Counted from the first letter of the stretch, positions 16,112-29,800 are shown. The stretch is DNA of 32,629 nt from Asticcacaulis sp. AC402 (GCF_000495835.1 NZ_AWGC01000005.1:1-32629), one strand, 5' to 3'. Program-made: numbers and translations. The notes: generated from the sequence alone by a model not told the origin.

Positions 16112-17826
16112 GACTCGGTCTCCGTCGCATAGACCGGCGTGGGCCGCGTCCGGCGGAGGTTCACCACCTCCTTCATGAAGTCCTTGCCGGTGCTGACCGT
16201 GGCCTGGCCGGCGTTCAGGCTCATTACATAGTCGGCAATCTCCAGCAGGCGCAGGTCGTGGCTGGCGACGACCACGACGTGCGCCTCCGTCTTCAGGGAT
16301 TCCAGGAGCTTGCGAACGCCGGTGGCGCGGGCCAGGTCGAGATGCGCCGTCGGCTCGTCGAGCAGGATGAGCGCCGGCGTACCGAACAGGGCGCGCGCGA
16401 GCCCGATACCCTGTTTCTGACCGGCCGAAATGTGCGCGCCACCGGGGCCGACCAGGGTATCATAGCCCTGGGGCAGGCGAACAATGGCGTCGGCGCAGTG
16501 CGCCTTTTCGGCGGCGTCGTGAATCTGGGGCGGCTCCGCCGGCTGGAAGCGCGTGATGTTCTCCCACACCTTACCCGGCAAGAGTTCGACGTCCTGGGGC
16601 ATATAGCCGACATGGGCGCCGCGGTCGTCGGCGTCCCAGGCATGCAGGTGGCTGCCGCCGAGGCGGACCGTTCCCGTCATTGGCGCCCAGGCCCCGGACA
16701 GGGTCTGAAGCAGCGAGGTCTTGCCCGAGCCGCTGGGGCCGACCACCACCATCAGGGATCCGGGCTCCAGGGTCAGGCTCATCCTGCCGACCAGGGCTTC
16801 GCTGGTACCGGGTGTGGCGATGGCGACGCCTTCCAGGGTCAGGCGAGCCTCCGGCCGCGGCAAGGGCAGGCTCTCGGTCCGGTCCAGCGCCCCCTCCGGC
16901 AGGCGGCGCGTCAGGCCGGCCCAGGCCTCGCGCACCCGCACAATCTGCGGCCAGGCGCCGACAATGTGATCGACCGGCCCCAGGGCGCGCGAAAGGATGA
17001 TCGACGAGGCGATGATGGCGCCGGGCGAAACCTCGTGGCGTAGCGTGTAGTAGGCGCCGACCGACAGCATCAGCACCTGCAGGATCTGTCGCAGGCCGCG
17101 TGAAGCGGCCGCCAGTACGGCGGAGCGCTCGCCGACCACCAGTTGACCGTCGTGACCTTCCTGGACCAGGGTCTGCCAGCGCTGGAACGCGCGCCCGACC
17201 ATGCCCATGCTGAGCACGGCATTGGCCTGGCGGCTGAGGCCTGCCAGAAAGACCTGGGCGCTGCTCTCCTTGCGGCCGATTTCGGCCGTTCCCGTCCGCG
17301 TGGTCACTTCACTGGCCACCGCCAGGCCGATCAGGACGAAGGCTCCGGTCAGCCCGACCGCGCCCATGACCGGATGGACGAAGAACAGGAGGGCGGCGAA
17401 CAGGGGCGCATAGGGGGCGTCGAAAAAGGGCGCCGCACCGCCGCCGGCGATGAACTTCTGCACCGTCGCCAAGTCACCCACCGCCGCGGGTACCTCACGG
17501 CCGGGATCGGCCGATCGCATGGCGCGGGCGAACAGCCCCTGTTCGACGCGGCGGAAAAACCGCGTCCCCAACAGGGTGAAGACCCGTTTGCGGCCGGCAT
17601 CGGCAATCGCATAGACACCCAGGAGCGCCGTCGCCAGCAGGGTGATCAGCAAGAGGCTGTCGACCGAGCCCGAGGTCAGGACACGGTCGTAGACCTGGAT
17701 CATATGCAGGGGCGACACCAGCATCAGGATGTTGAGCGCCAGGGTGAAGCTGGCCGCCGCGGCAATGTAGCGCCGGAGGGCAAACATCTGCGTGGATACG
17801 GCGCTCGTCTGTTTTGCTCCTGCCAT
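16108..17826 (-). CDS. PrtD-type type I secretion ABC transporter
   Basis: A 572-residue permease/ATPase. Residues about 18-300 form the membrane domain; there is no C39 peptidase or C39-like N-terminal domain, so it is of the PrtD/AprD class that exports proteins with an uncleaved C-terminal signal. The nucleotide-binding domain has Walker A GPSGSGKT (from residue 363), a variant signature ISAGQKQ (about 463; canonical LSGGQ), Walker B LILLDEP (about 485) and the H-loop VVVASHD. The gene starts 23 nt after the giant exoprotein gene stops, with AAGGGA 5 nt before its ATG, and overlaps the HlyD-type gene. The natural substrate is therefore the upstream giant protein. Confidence 0.94.
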   Translation of the reverse strand: MAGAKQTSAVSTQMFALRRYIAAAASFTLALNILMLVSPLHMIQVYDRVLTSGSVDSLLLITLLATALLGVYAIADAGRKRVFTLLGTRFFRRVEQGLFARAMRSADPGREVPAAVGDLATVQKFIAGGGAAPFFDAPYAPLFAALLFFVHPVMGAVGLTGAFVLIGLAVASEVTTRTGTAEIGRKESSAQVFLAGLSRQANAVLSMGMVGRAFQRWQTLVQEGHDGQLVVGERSAVLAAASRGLRQILQVLMLSVGAYYTLRHEVSPGAIIASSIILSRALGPVDHIVGAWPQIVRVREAWAGLTRRLPEGALDRTESLPLPRPEARLTLEGVAIATPGTSEALVGRMSLTLEPGSLMVVVGPSGSGKTSLLQTLSGAWAPMTGTVRLGGSHLHAWDADDRGAHVGYMPQDVELLPGKVWENITRFQPAEPPQIHDAAEKAHCADAIVRLPQGYDTLVGPGGAHISAGQKQGIGLARALFGTPALILLDEPTAHLDLARATGVRKLLESLKTEAHVVVVASHDLRLLEIADYVMSLNAGQATVSTGKDFMKEVVNLRRTRPTPVYATETES

Positions 17827-17831
17827 AGGCG

Positions 17832-17837
17832 TCCCTT
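17832..17837 (-). promoter_or_regulatory. Ribosome binding site of the ABC transporter gene
   Basis: On the minus strand AAGGGA lies 5 nt before the ATG at 17826, inside the 23-nt gap after the giant gene. Independent re-initiation at this site would allow transporter synthesis without full translation of the giant gene. Confidence 0.55.
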
Positions 17838-17849
17838 TTTCGTTCTGTC

Positions 17850-20800
17850 CTACACGAGGCCGTCGAGCAGTTGCGGCATTGCATTACGCATGTCGAACTG
17901 CACCGGGTCCCCCGGCAGGTCTGGCTCGACCGGCGCGGCGTGCGGCGTACTCTCATGCGTCGCCAGCACGGCCTCCGCCAACGGTCGCACAGGATCCAGA
18001 GTCTGGGCGTCGAATTCGGAGAGGAACCGGAAGCCGCGCGCCTCGACGAAGCCGAGCTTTTCGGCGATCGAAAAGGCGTTCAGCCGCCCCACCTCCGGCC
18101 CCGGGTCGAAGACCGGCGCATCCGACAGGGCGGCCGACAGGAGATCGGCATCCGGCAGGCCGAAATCCTCGGCCAGGGCGAACAGGGCCGCCGCGGCCGT
18201 GGTCGGCGTGACCGGGGTTCCGCCGACGGTCAGTTCGGCGCCGGTCTCGACCACCACCTCGCCGCCACCGTCCAGCTCCGGCAAGGCGAGCGTGCCCTGG
18301 GCGACGTGGACCGTGCCTTCGTTATGGACCGCTATTTCGCCGGTGAGGGTGACATCCTCAACGCCCAGCTTGAGCAGAAGGCCGTCATTGAGAATCTGCG
18401 AGTCCGGCGCGCCGGAATAGAACTGCAGCCCGTCATAGACGTAGGTGCCGCCGCCCAGCTGCAACACGCCGGTGGGGCTGATGACAAGCTGAGCCGCGTG
18501 ATAGGTCGTGGTAGAGTTGGCGAATTCGGCATAGCCCATGGCCAGGTAGCTGTTGCTGTTGACCAGAAGCGTCCCCGCGATCGTCAGATCATCGCCCAGC
18601 GTGCCGCCGGCCCAGGTGCCGGTCGCGCCGGTTTCGAGCGTCAGCCCGCCTTCGCTGACAAAGGTGCCGGAACGCCAGTCCAGGTTCTGGGACACCGACA
18701 CAGCGCCCGTGCCGGTCACTTCGCCACCCATGATGGCGAGATGGTTGACCTGGGTGGCGCCGCCCAGCTCGACGCGGCCGTACTGGACCGTCAGGCTGTC
18801 GAAGGCCTGACCCTCGCCCAGGATGAGGGTTCCGCCCACCACCGCCAGGTCGCCGCCCGCCGACACGCTGCCGTCCGCCGCCAGAACGGCGTCACCGGAG
18901 TTCTGCAGCGAACCGTAGTCGCCCGTGCGCAGTTCGCCGTGGTTTTCCAGGTCGCCCATCAGGAAGACGCCTTCCTGGATATCGATCAGGCCGTTATTGA
19001 CCAAGGTGGGACCGCCGTTGGACAACTGGCCGGTGCCCTGCTTCACGAAGGTGCCGTTGTTGACGAAGCTGGACGCCGGCGAGGTCGTATTAAGCCGGTT
19101 GTGGTTCAGGGTGGCGTAACCCAGGAAGGTCAGCATACCCGAATCGGCGATGGTCAGGTTGCCGGCATAGTCGACATACTGCGTGCCGTCATATTCGTAG
19201 CTGCCGATGGTCAGGCTGCCGCCGTTGTTGACTTCGGCCTGGCCTGCCACAACCATGTCCCGCCCGATCGACGCGTACTGCATCGTCAGCTCCGCCGTCT
19301 CGGCGACGGTCAGGGTGCCGGCGCCGCGGATGGCACCGTTCGTCCAGTCGAAGGCCTGGGTGACGGTCAAGTCGCCCGTGCCTTCGATGCGGGCGCCATT
19401 GTTGAGCTGCAGACGGCCCACCGTCACGTCGCCGGTCAGTTCGACCACGCCGCCGTTGATGATCAGTTCATCGAGCACCTGGCCGTCCTGCAGGGTCAAC
19501 CGGCCGGAGGTGACCGTCACGCCGCCGGCGATTTCGAGATCGCCGCCGACCAGGCTGGAGTCGCCGACGATCTCGAAGACCGAACCTTCGGCCGTAGCCA
19601 CCGTGCCGCCATTGTCGAGACTTTCGACGCGCAACCGGCCGTCCAGTACATCGATACGCCCGTTGTTGTCGAAGGTCAGGTTGCCGGTATAGGGCAGGTA
19701 CGCGACGCCTTCCCCCGTCTTGATCACACTGCCGTCGTTGACGATGGCCGACACGGTGGCAGCGTTGAGGTGGTTGGCATAGACGGTGGCGTCGCCTTCC
19801 AGGGTGAAGGTCCCGCCGGCGGCTATGGTCAGGGTCGCCGGGAAGTCGACATATTCCGTACCGTTGTGTTCGTAGGTGCCGAGGCTGAAAGACCGGTTGT
19901 CACGGACGACGGCCTCGCCCGCGACGGTGGCGTCACGGACCAAGGTGCCGCCGGAAATGTCGAACAGGGCATCGGCTGCTACAGTGAGGATACCGTCGCC
20001 ACCCAGCGTGCCGCCGCTCCAGTCGAAGGACCCGGTGACCGTCAGATCGCCGGCGCCTTCGATTCTGCCGCCCGACTGGGTCAGCCGGCCGATGGTGACA
20101 TCACTCAGCAACTCCACGACGGCGCTGCCGCTTACGATCAGTTCGTCGACCACCTGGCCGGCATTGAGCACCAGGCGGCCCTGGCTGATCCGGATCACGC
20201 CGTCGGTATCCTCGAACTCGGTCTCGCCGAAGATTTCGAAACTGTTGTTGCCGATTTCGAAGATGCCGGAATTGACGAAATTACCCGCCCGGAAGGTGCC
20301 GTCCTGGAGTGTGAAGGTGCCCTCGTTGCGCAGATCGAGATAACCGAGCCAGTAGGTTCCGCCGGTCGCGTTGACCACGCCGCCGCCGGTCTGGGTGATG
20401 GACCCCAGATTGACCAGGCTGGACGCCGGGCTGGTTTCGGAGGCGTGGTAGTTGCTGAGCGTCGCGTCACCGAGGAAGGACAGGCTGCCCGTCGCCGTAA
20501 GGGTGACATCGGCCGGATGGTCGGTGGTCACGCCAGATAGGGTTTCATAGCCGCCGATCTCGAAGGTCGTGTTGTCGGCGATGGTGACCTGGCCGGCCAG
20601 GCTGGTATCGCGCCACAGCCGGCCGCCCGACACCGTCATGACGGCCGCATCGTCAAGGATCAGCGCGCCGTCGCCCAGGATCGTGCCGTTTTGCCAGTCG
20701 AACCTTTCGGTAACGGTCAGGTCGCCCGCGCCCTCGATGCGGCCGCTGCCGCTCAGGACGAGACGACCCACCGTAATATCGGCGGTCAGTTCCAGCACGC

Positions 20801-23800
20801 CGGAAACGTAAAGGACGTCGTAAGTGGTCGCTTCGCTGAGGGTCAGCCGGACGGAATCCTCGACCGAAACCTCGCCGCCGGCGACAAAGAAGTCGCCGGT
20901 GCCCGATATGGCGAAATCGCCGCGCAGTTCGGTCGTGCCCTCGCCGGACTTGACTAGGGCGCCGCTGTTCACCAGTGCGTTGTCGAGGCCATAATTGCCG
21001 AAGATATCCGAATAGGGGCCGTCAAACGCCAATTCGCCAGTGGCGGTCACCGTCAGCGTGCCGGCAACACCGGAGCCGCCGAGCGTCAGGGTGGCCCGGC
21101 TGATCACGGCGTCGCCCGACAGGTCGAAGGCGCGCGCCAGGGTCATGCCGTAGGTGTTCCAGTTGTCGCCATCCTCGGCCAGGCCGAATTGCGCCGTGGC
21201 CGCGGCCGCCAATACCGTCTTGCCGGTACCCGACATGGTGCCTCCGGACCAGTCGAGCCGGGTGGAGACGGTCAGGTCGCCGTCGCCGTTCAGGGTCCCG
21301 TTCTTGAAGATCAGGCTGGCGACCGTGGCGTCGCCGGCGACCGCGACCGTGCCGCCGTCGATCGTCACCGTACCCAGATTGTCGCCGGCATTGATGGTCA
21401 GGGTCTGGCCGCTGGTAACGATGGTGCCGGCATTGGCCGACAGTTCGGTGGCGGTGAAGCTGCCGAAGTCGCTGACCGGCGTGGTGGCGGCGATGTCGAT
21501 CAGGCCGTCGGGCGCCAGGACGGCGCCGAAGCCGCCCGGGAAGACCGTGCTGCTGAGGTCAACCCCTGCGCCGATGGTGGTGACGCCGCCGCCCGACTTG
21601 ATCACCGTGCCGTCGTTGATGATGGCCTGTTCGCGCAGTGGCACGCCGCCGGACGAGTTGAGATAGTGCTGGCTGACATCAGCCCGGCCGCCGGCGAAGT
21701 CGAATGTGGCGCCGGGACGGATGTGGACGGTTCCCGGTATCCTGTCATAGCCCGTGCCGTTCCACAATTGCTCGCCCAGATACAGCAGGCCGTTTTCCAG
21801 CACGACGTCGCCCGAGACATTGAAGGTGCGCGCCAGGGTCAGGGTGGCCTGGCTGGACGGCGAATCGGGATCGTCGAAGCCCAGGGTCGCGGTTGCGGCG
21901 GCGCCCAGAATCAGAGCGCCGGCCCCTCCGAAGGCGCCGCCCGTCCAGGCGAGTTCGCCGGTCACTTCCAGCGCGCCGCCGCCGGTCACCCGGCCGCCGC
22001 TGAAGGTCAGGTCGGTCACCGTCGTCGCCGCGTTAAAGCGGATCTCGCCCGAGGTGACCACCAGTTCGGCGATGGTCGCGGCGCCGGAGACGATGGCTGT
22101 GCCGCCGGCGACCACAACACGATCATAGGTCCCGTCCGGCACCATGACGGTGCCGCCGGTGATCCAAAGGGTGCCGTCACTGTCCAGGGTGCCGCCGCCG
22201 TCCAGGTCCGAGGAGTCGACGACCTGCAGCGTGCTGTCCTCGCTGACAGCGATGATTCCCGTATTGGCGAAGTCGCGCACCTTCAGGGTGCCTTCCGACA
22301 CGGTGACGGTGCCGGTGTTTTCGACCGTCAGGGCGCCTGACCAGGTCAGGTGGGCCGTTCCCGGCCCCGTCTTGGTGAGGGTACCGTTATTGACCAGGCT
22401 GGATTGCGTCGGAGTGGAACCGGCCTTGTAGTTGTACAGATAGGCATCGCCTTCGAAGGCCAGCGAGCCGGAAGCGGCAATCGTCACGTTCGCCGCATGG
22501 TCGACATACTGGGTGCCGTCCCAGACATAGCTGCCGATGGTCAGCGACGCCTCGTCGGCCAGGGTCGCGTCGCCCGCGATATCGAGGTTGCGCATCAGGG
22601 TGCCGTGGCGGACGCTTAAGGTTGCGCCATCAGCCACGGTCGCCAGACCGGTACCGGCCAAGGCGGCATTACCCTGCCAGTCGAAGCTTTCGGTCATGGT
22701 CAGGTCGCCGGCGCCAGTGACGGTACCGCCGGTCAGGATCAGGTTGGCGATGGTGACGTCGCCGGCCAGGTCGACCGTGCCGCCGGTCACATACAGGGTG
22801 TCGATGACATCGCCGTCGTTCAGGACCACCGTACCGCCGGTGACGCGCAGCACGCCGTCGCCGGAGATGGCGGCAAGGTTCGACGAATCGTTGACCTCCA
22901 GCTGCGTGTCCGCTGCCAGTTCGACCGAACCGGTGCCGTCGAGCCGCGCCACCCGCATCCCGCCCGACAGGACGTCGATCGTGCCCGTGTTTTCAACGAG
23001 AAGGCCGCCGGAATAGTTGAGGTAGGCGACGTCCTGGCCAGCCTTGGTGAGGGTCCCTTGGTTGATCAGACGGGACTCCGTCGCCGAGCTGCTCGTGCGG
23101 TAGTTGTAGAGATAGGCGTCGCCTTCGAAGGTCATCTGGCCGGTTGCGGCAATGGTCAGATCGACCGCGTAGTCGACATTCTGAGTGCCGTCCCATTCGT
23201 AGCTGCCCACCGTCAGGCCGACGCCGTCCTTGATCGTGGCATCGCCGTGCACCGTCATGTCGCGCAGCAGTGTGCCATAGCCGATGGTTACCGCGGCATC
23301 GGCCGGTATGGTGACGGCGCCGCTGCCGGCCAGGGTGCCGTAGATCCAGTCGAAATGGCTGGTCACGGTCAGGTCGCCGGCGCCTTCGATGCGGGCGTTG
23401 TTGGACAGGATCAGTTCGCCGATGGTGGCGGCGCCGGCCAGTTCGACCACGCCACCGGACACCTCCAGCCGGTCGATGACCGTGCCGGCGTCCAGGACGG
23501 TGCGCCCGCCATTGACACGCACAGTACCGTCGCCGGAGACTGCGCCGGCCGGACCGAACGCAGTCTGGCCGTTCAGATCGAGAACGGCATCGACGCCGAC
23601 CTCGACCGCGCCCCCCGACGTGTCGAAATCGTCGAAGCGGAGAGTACCACGGGTGAGTTGGATGACGCCGGCATTGGTGACGACGAAATCCGAACCGACG
23701 CCGAACGACAGGGATTCGCTGGTGTGCTTGACGATAGTGCCGTTATTGACCAGCGACGAGCTCTCGTCGTCCGCCGTCGCCCACGAGATCGAGGTCGAGT

Positions 23801-26800
23801 CCAGGCGGCTGAGATCCAGCACCCCGGTGTCACCAACGACGATGTGACCGGGGACGTCGACATACTGCGCGCCGTCCCATTCGACCTTGCCGATCGCCAG
23901 ATGGCTCGACTCGGTGAAATCGGCTACACCGTCGACAACAAACGTGCCGTGAAGGGTGGGGTACTGAAGCTGAGCCTGCCCCGTTGCCGCCACGCGGAGT
24001 TCGCCGCTGCCGTCATAGGTGCCGGTCTTCCAGTCGAGCAGGCCGGTCACCGCCATGTCGCCGGCGCCGGTCAGGGCGCCGCCGTCGAAGACCAGGGTCG
24101 CGGCCTGGCCGACGCCGCCGAAGTCCAGCGTGCCGTTGTATTCCAGAACCAGGCGGCCGTTCGCCGTAATGCCATCGACGACCTCGAACAGGCCCTCGCG
24201 GACAATCAGGGTCTCGTTGCTGACGACGCGGCCGACGACCGTGTCGGCATTGACGGTGATGGTCGCCTGGCCGTCGGCATTGATCAGGACGCTGTCGTCA
24301 GCGCCCGGCACCTTGCCGGTGCTCCAGTTGGCAGCATCCTCCCAGGCACCGTCGCCATTGGCGATCCAGACGTTGGAATACTGTCCGACCGTGAAGCTGC
24401 GCGTATCAGCGCCGGTTCCGAAGGGGTTACCGGCACGGTCGAAGACCTGGCTGCGGTCCAGCGACATGTCATAGTCGCCGAGGTCTAGCTGGGGATAGGT
24501 CACCTGAACCGTCCGCCCGCCGTCCTTGAGGAAGACCTGGGTCGGAACGATGGTTTCGCCGCCGGGACCGGTCAGGTTGAAGGCGTCGGCATCGACCTCG
24601 GACAGGGCCTCATCGAAGGTGAAACGCACGGCCCGGAACAGATCGCCGACCTTGGCGCCGTCAGCCAGGGACACCTTGAGCAGGGACGGCGCAATGGTGT
24701 CGGGCACCAGTTGGATGACAATCGCTTCGGACAGGGCGACATTGCCGCCGGTATCGGTGGCGCGAACCTGGACGGTCAGGGTGGTATCGCCGCCATTGCC
24801 GGCAATGGTCGGCAGGTTGGCGCGGATGTCCCACGGATAGGTGACGTCGGCCTCGACCGGGGTGCCATTGATCAGAATCTCGACCTGACGGACCTGGACG
24901 TCGTCGCTGATGCCGACGCCCAACGAGACGGTCTGGCCTTCCTGAACCTGGCGGCCGGCGGTCAGGGGATCGACATCGACCGGCAGGCTCATCAGGGTGA
25001 TGACCGGCGCGATGCCGGCTGAGTCAAAGGCCTGGAAGTTGACGACGTGGAAGTTGCCGGCGTCGTCGCCGACATAGGCAAAACCGGAACCGATGCTGAC
25101 AGCCGTGGGACGGCTGTTGAGCGTGAAGCGCGTTACGAAATCACCGGTATCGGTCGCGTCGCCGGTGCGAACGACGTCGATGCCCATGGCGCCGAAGACC
25201 CCGCCCGAGGCGCCGACAGCGACCCCCAGCCCAGAACCGTTCAGCGCGATGTCCGCGCCGACAATCGCCGGATCGTCGGGGCCGCTGATCAGGACGGGTG
25301 CATCCTGGTCGCTGACATCGATCGTGGCGTAGCCCGCGGTAAAGCCCGCTTCGGCCGGAACGTACAACACGCCGTTGGCCGCGAACAGCTTGTTCGACAC
25401 GATGCCGGAGAACCACGACTGACCGGAAATATCGAGACTGCCGTGCTCGATAAGGGCGTCCTCGAAGCTTTCGATCACCATCAGGTCGCCCGTGGTGGTC
25501 AGCACGTACAGCATGGCGCCATCGCGGACCATGGCCTTGACGCCGCCGTCGCTGGAATAGTCGAGGCTGGTGATCAGTTCGCCCGTGGTCAGATCGTAGG
25601 CATTCAGCGCCGATCCGACGCCTGCGAAGATGACGCCGTCGCGCACCTCGACGTGCGAGACGTTTTCGGTGACGCTGGCGATGACCACGGGTGCGGCCGG
25701 ATCGGCCAAGTCGACGATGCGGATACCGCCGGAACCGGTCGCCACCGCGGCCAGGAACAGTTGCGGATCGACATCGACATCGGTCGCCGTGCCGGCCAGG
25801 TCGAGGCCGCCGGCGCGTACCGGTGTGAACGGATCGGACAGGTCGACCACGGCGATGCCGTCGGTTCCCATGGCGACCGCGGCATAGGTCACGTCGTTCT
25901 GGCGGTAGATGGTCAGTTCATTGACCTGGGCGCCCAGGTCGATACTGGCCAGGACGCCGGTCGTGGTCACGAAACCCGCCGTCGGGTCCAGGCCAAGCTT
26001 GACGGCGTTGAAATCACTGATGCCGTCGGCATTTGTGTCGCCGTTGACGAGGCTGGAGCCGATGGTGTGCTCGATATCGTCGACCAGCCCGTCGAAATCC
26101 GAGTCCTGGGCCGTCGAGGGCCGGAAGACCAGGCTGGAGGTCAGGTCCGTGCCGCGCCCGGCCGCCGCCGTGACGCCGGTGCCGGTCGCCACCAGACCCG
26201 ATACCGGATCGAACACCGTAACGCGATAGTCGGTTTCCGCCGGCAGGAAGACCTCGAACCGGCCCTGGTCGTCGCTCTTCAGGCGCAGGGTGTCGCCATT
26301 GATATCGACGCTGATATAGTCGTTGCCCCAGTCGAAATAGTGCCGGCCTTCAAAGCCCGTGGCGGCCGCGCCGATTTCGATCGTCGGACGGGTGGCGTCG
26401 TTGGAGGTGATGACGATGGGGGCATGCATCAGCCCGGCCTCGGCCCCGGTGACCGAGACGCCGAAGCTGAAAGTTTCGCCATAGTCCAGGGTGATCGGGT
26501 TGGTCGCCAGGTCGGCCGGGATGCCGGTCAGGGCGAACTGAGCGGCGTTGGCACCGAGCGCGATGGCGCTAATCACCAGCGGCTGTGCCCCGTCGTTGCG
26601 CAGGGTGAATATCTCGCTATCACCGACCGTGGTACCGTCATTGACCCCACCGAGATTGTTGCCCTCATTGATCACCGTGAGATACGGCGTTGGCGACTGC
26701 GCGACACCGCTCAGTTCGACGGTGGACTGCGCCGTCGCATCGTTGCTGGTGATGACCAGTTCGCCGAAGGCCGCGCCCACGCCCGACGGATCGAAGGTCA

Positions 26801-29800
26801 GGATGATTCCCGCCACATCACCCGGACTGATGGTCATACCCGGCACGAATCCAGACACCTTGAAGGCGGAATTGTTCAGTTCCAGGTCATCGATGGTTAC
26901 AGCTTCACTGCCATAATTGTACAGGCTTATAAGTTGATCATTTCCAGTGCTGGCATCGCCATCCGCAATCGCCGTTCCGAACTCGATCTCGCCGAACACC
27001 GCCAATTCCGTGGAGACGTTGAAAAGGCCGAGACGGGGACCTTCGATCAGATAGTGGACCGCCTCAGGCTCCTCGATATCGACTTCCGCGCTGAATCCGC
27101 CTTCTGTGATGATGTTGGCGATAAAATAGCTGGCGATAGTCTGGGATTGCGCGAGCGTATATTTGAGGTCCGCCGACATCAATAGCGCGGTTGAGGTCTG
27201 TGTTCTGAATTCCAGCGAACCGCCGAGCCGCGACGGCGGCCGGCCGGCGTGTCCCATCATCAGGTCCAGGGTGTTGCCCGGCCCGGTCTGCCGCGTGAAC
27301 GGCGCTCCCATCGCATCGGTAAACTCCTTGTAGGAGTGCGCCAGGCTGAGCGTGTGGCCGTATTCGTGCGCCGCCGTTTCAGCCAGCATCCGCACAAAGG
27401 CCGCGCGCGGGTCGGCCTCGCTTAACAAATTCCACAATTCCGGATGAGAATCCGGGTGCACGTCGACATAGCCATCGGCCCCCAGGTTGCCATTGAACGT
27501 CAAGTTCATCAGGTTGTCGAGGCGGAAAGCCGTTTCCGCCTTGTTGTAGGTGTTGGCGTTGGCGTCGGTCGCCAGTTGCCGGAAGGCTTCGCTGAAGACG
27601 TTATCGACGCCGCCGGCGCGGCTGGACGTGCCATACAGCCCGCTGACCTTCTCGGCACCGTTGGCATGCGTGCTGAAGACAATACCGATATCTGCGGTTA
27701 AGGGTTGTGAGCCGTACTTGATCCCCTTTGCGAACGGTGTGTAGAAGGCTTTGACAGCGTCGACGACAGCCTGCGCCAGATCGTCGCGTTCATTCGGCTT
27801 GGCGGTTGTGCCATCGTCTTCCAGGTTGTCGAAAAGCTTGCGTTCGGCGGCCGTGACGCGGGTGTAGTCGACATTGGCATTCGTGCCCGTCATGATCGCT
27901 TCAAAGGCCGATACGATCGTCGCCTTGTCGACATAGAAATACTGACCGGCTGTCGCTTCACCTTCCAGGGCGACCCGACCGGCTTCCGTTCCGTCATCGG
28001 GATTCTTGACAATCAGGCTGTCCGTCCAAACGTTGCTGGAAGCTCCCGTGGTGGTCGGATCGAACCAAAGCTGGCCGCTGGCTGTCGCGTTGTAAAAGTG
28101 GCTGCCGTCCGCCAGCTCTATCGTAGGCAGATAACCGATCTTCTCCAGCCCATTGCTTCGATATTCCCCGCCAGCGCCGTCGGCAACGACCTTGGTGAAG
28201 GCCGTCTTGCCATCGATGTGATTGTCGTCGGTTGCATCGACAAAGCGCGACGCAAAGATCTCTTCCGTCGATATGGTCTGGTTGCCGTCTGCATCCTGAA
28301 CCGTTTCCGTAATGATGATCTTGGAGCCATAGAGCTTGTTGAGATCTATATTCTTGATCCCGCCAGCGCCGAGCATCTCCTCGAAGGTCTTCATCGAGAA
28401 GGCGAACCCGCGTTCGGCATTGGTACCGGCGCGCAGGGTGAATTCCTGATTGACGAGGTCGAGATTGCCGGCCTTCTTGGCGAAATCGGCCAGGGCCCCG
28501 ACGATCTCGATCTTGACATTGATCCACGGTTGCTCCTGATCGTCGAGATCGGGCGCCGGCGTGTCGCACTCGCCGTTGTCGTTGGGATCGGGCGGGGTGT
28601 CCGGCAATTCGTCCGGCGCCTTCCACTCTCTCTTGAAACGGATGCCACCTTCGCCATTATGATTGTACAGCGGCAGGGTGGTGTATTCCGTCGGCAGGAC
28701 CTCGGCGTCCGGATCGACCTCTTCCGGCTCCAGCGGCGGGCCGCCGGCGCAGCCATTGCCGCCCGGCGGCGTCAGGCCGTGCCAACCCGGCTTGGTGATG
28801 CCGGTGCCGGGATCGGTGACCACAGTGAGGCCGTCGGCCGACACCGTCGCGGTCCCCTCGATAACCAGGCGTCCGGTGGTGTGATCGAACGACAGGAAGT
28901 TGAGCTGGGTCCCCGGCGCGGCGTTGAAGACATTGGGGAAGGTCAGTTGCGCCGGTTCGGTGAAGACCGCCGATCCCGGCGCCTGGATGGTAATGTCGAA
29001 CGTGTGTTCCAGCACGCCCGGCGGCAGCATATCGCGCACCAGTTCCGGCGGAACCGTGCTGACCCCGACCATGGCATTGGTGACCGGATCGCCGTTTTCA
29101 TCAACCAGCGAACCCGGCTGGATGACCAGCTTGAGCTGATCGGCCTGCTCGGCGCTGAGGCCATAGCTGCCGCTGGGCTTCAGCGTGACCTCGGTGGTTT
29201 CGGTCGCGCTGACGGCTTGCAGGATATCGTTGCTCAGGCGCGGCAAATAGGCCTCGCCGCGGCCAAGATGGGCCAGTTGTTCCTCCGTCCCGCCCAGGCC
29301 CATGGCATCCATCAGGGTGTTGGCCTGACCCGGACGGATGTTCACATCCATGACCATTTCCGGGTAGAAGGCGCCGGCCGGGGCATTGGTGGCCGTGCGG
29401 CCGTCGATGACCACCTTCACATTGCCCGCCGGCACCTCGGTCAGGGTGAAACTGCCAGTCGCATCGGTGAAGACCGCCTCGTACTCACGGCCGATGATAT
29501 AGACCTTTACCCCGGCCAACCGCTCGAGGAAGACGTCGTCCGCCGTATAGGGCGTGCCGTCCGGTCCGGCGCGGAAGTCATCGAAGGTCATCGGCTTCAG
29601 GTCATTGCCTGGACCGACGATGAAGCCCGACAGAGTGGTTCCAGCTACTGCCTCGGTGCTGACTGTCTCAAAGCTGGAGGCCCAGTCGCCGCCCGCCGTT
29701 CCGTCGTCATTGCCGTCGAGCACCTGGTTGTCGGCGGAGCGGATGGAATCGCCATCCAGCCGGACGGTGAAGGTTTCCGACCCTTTCAGCGCCTCGTCGA

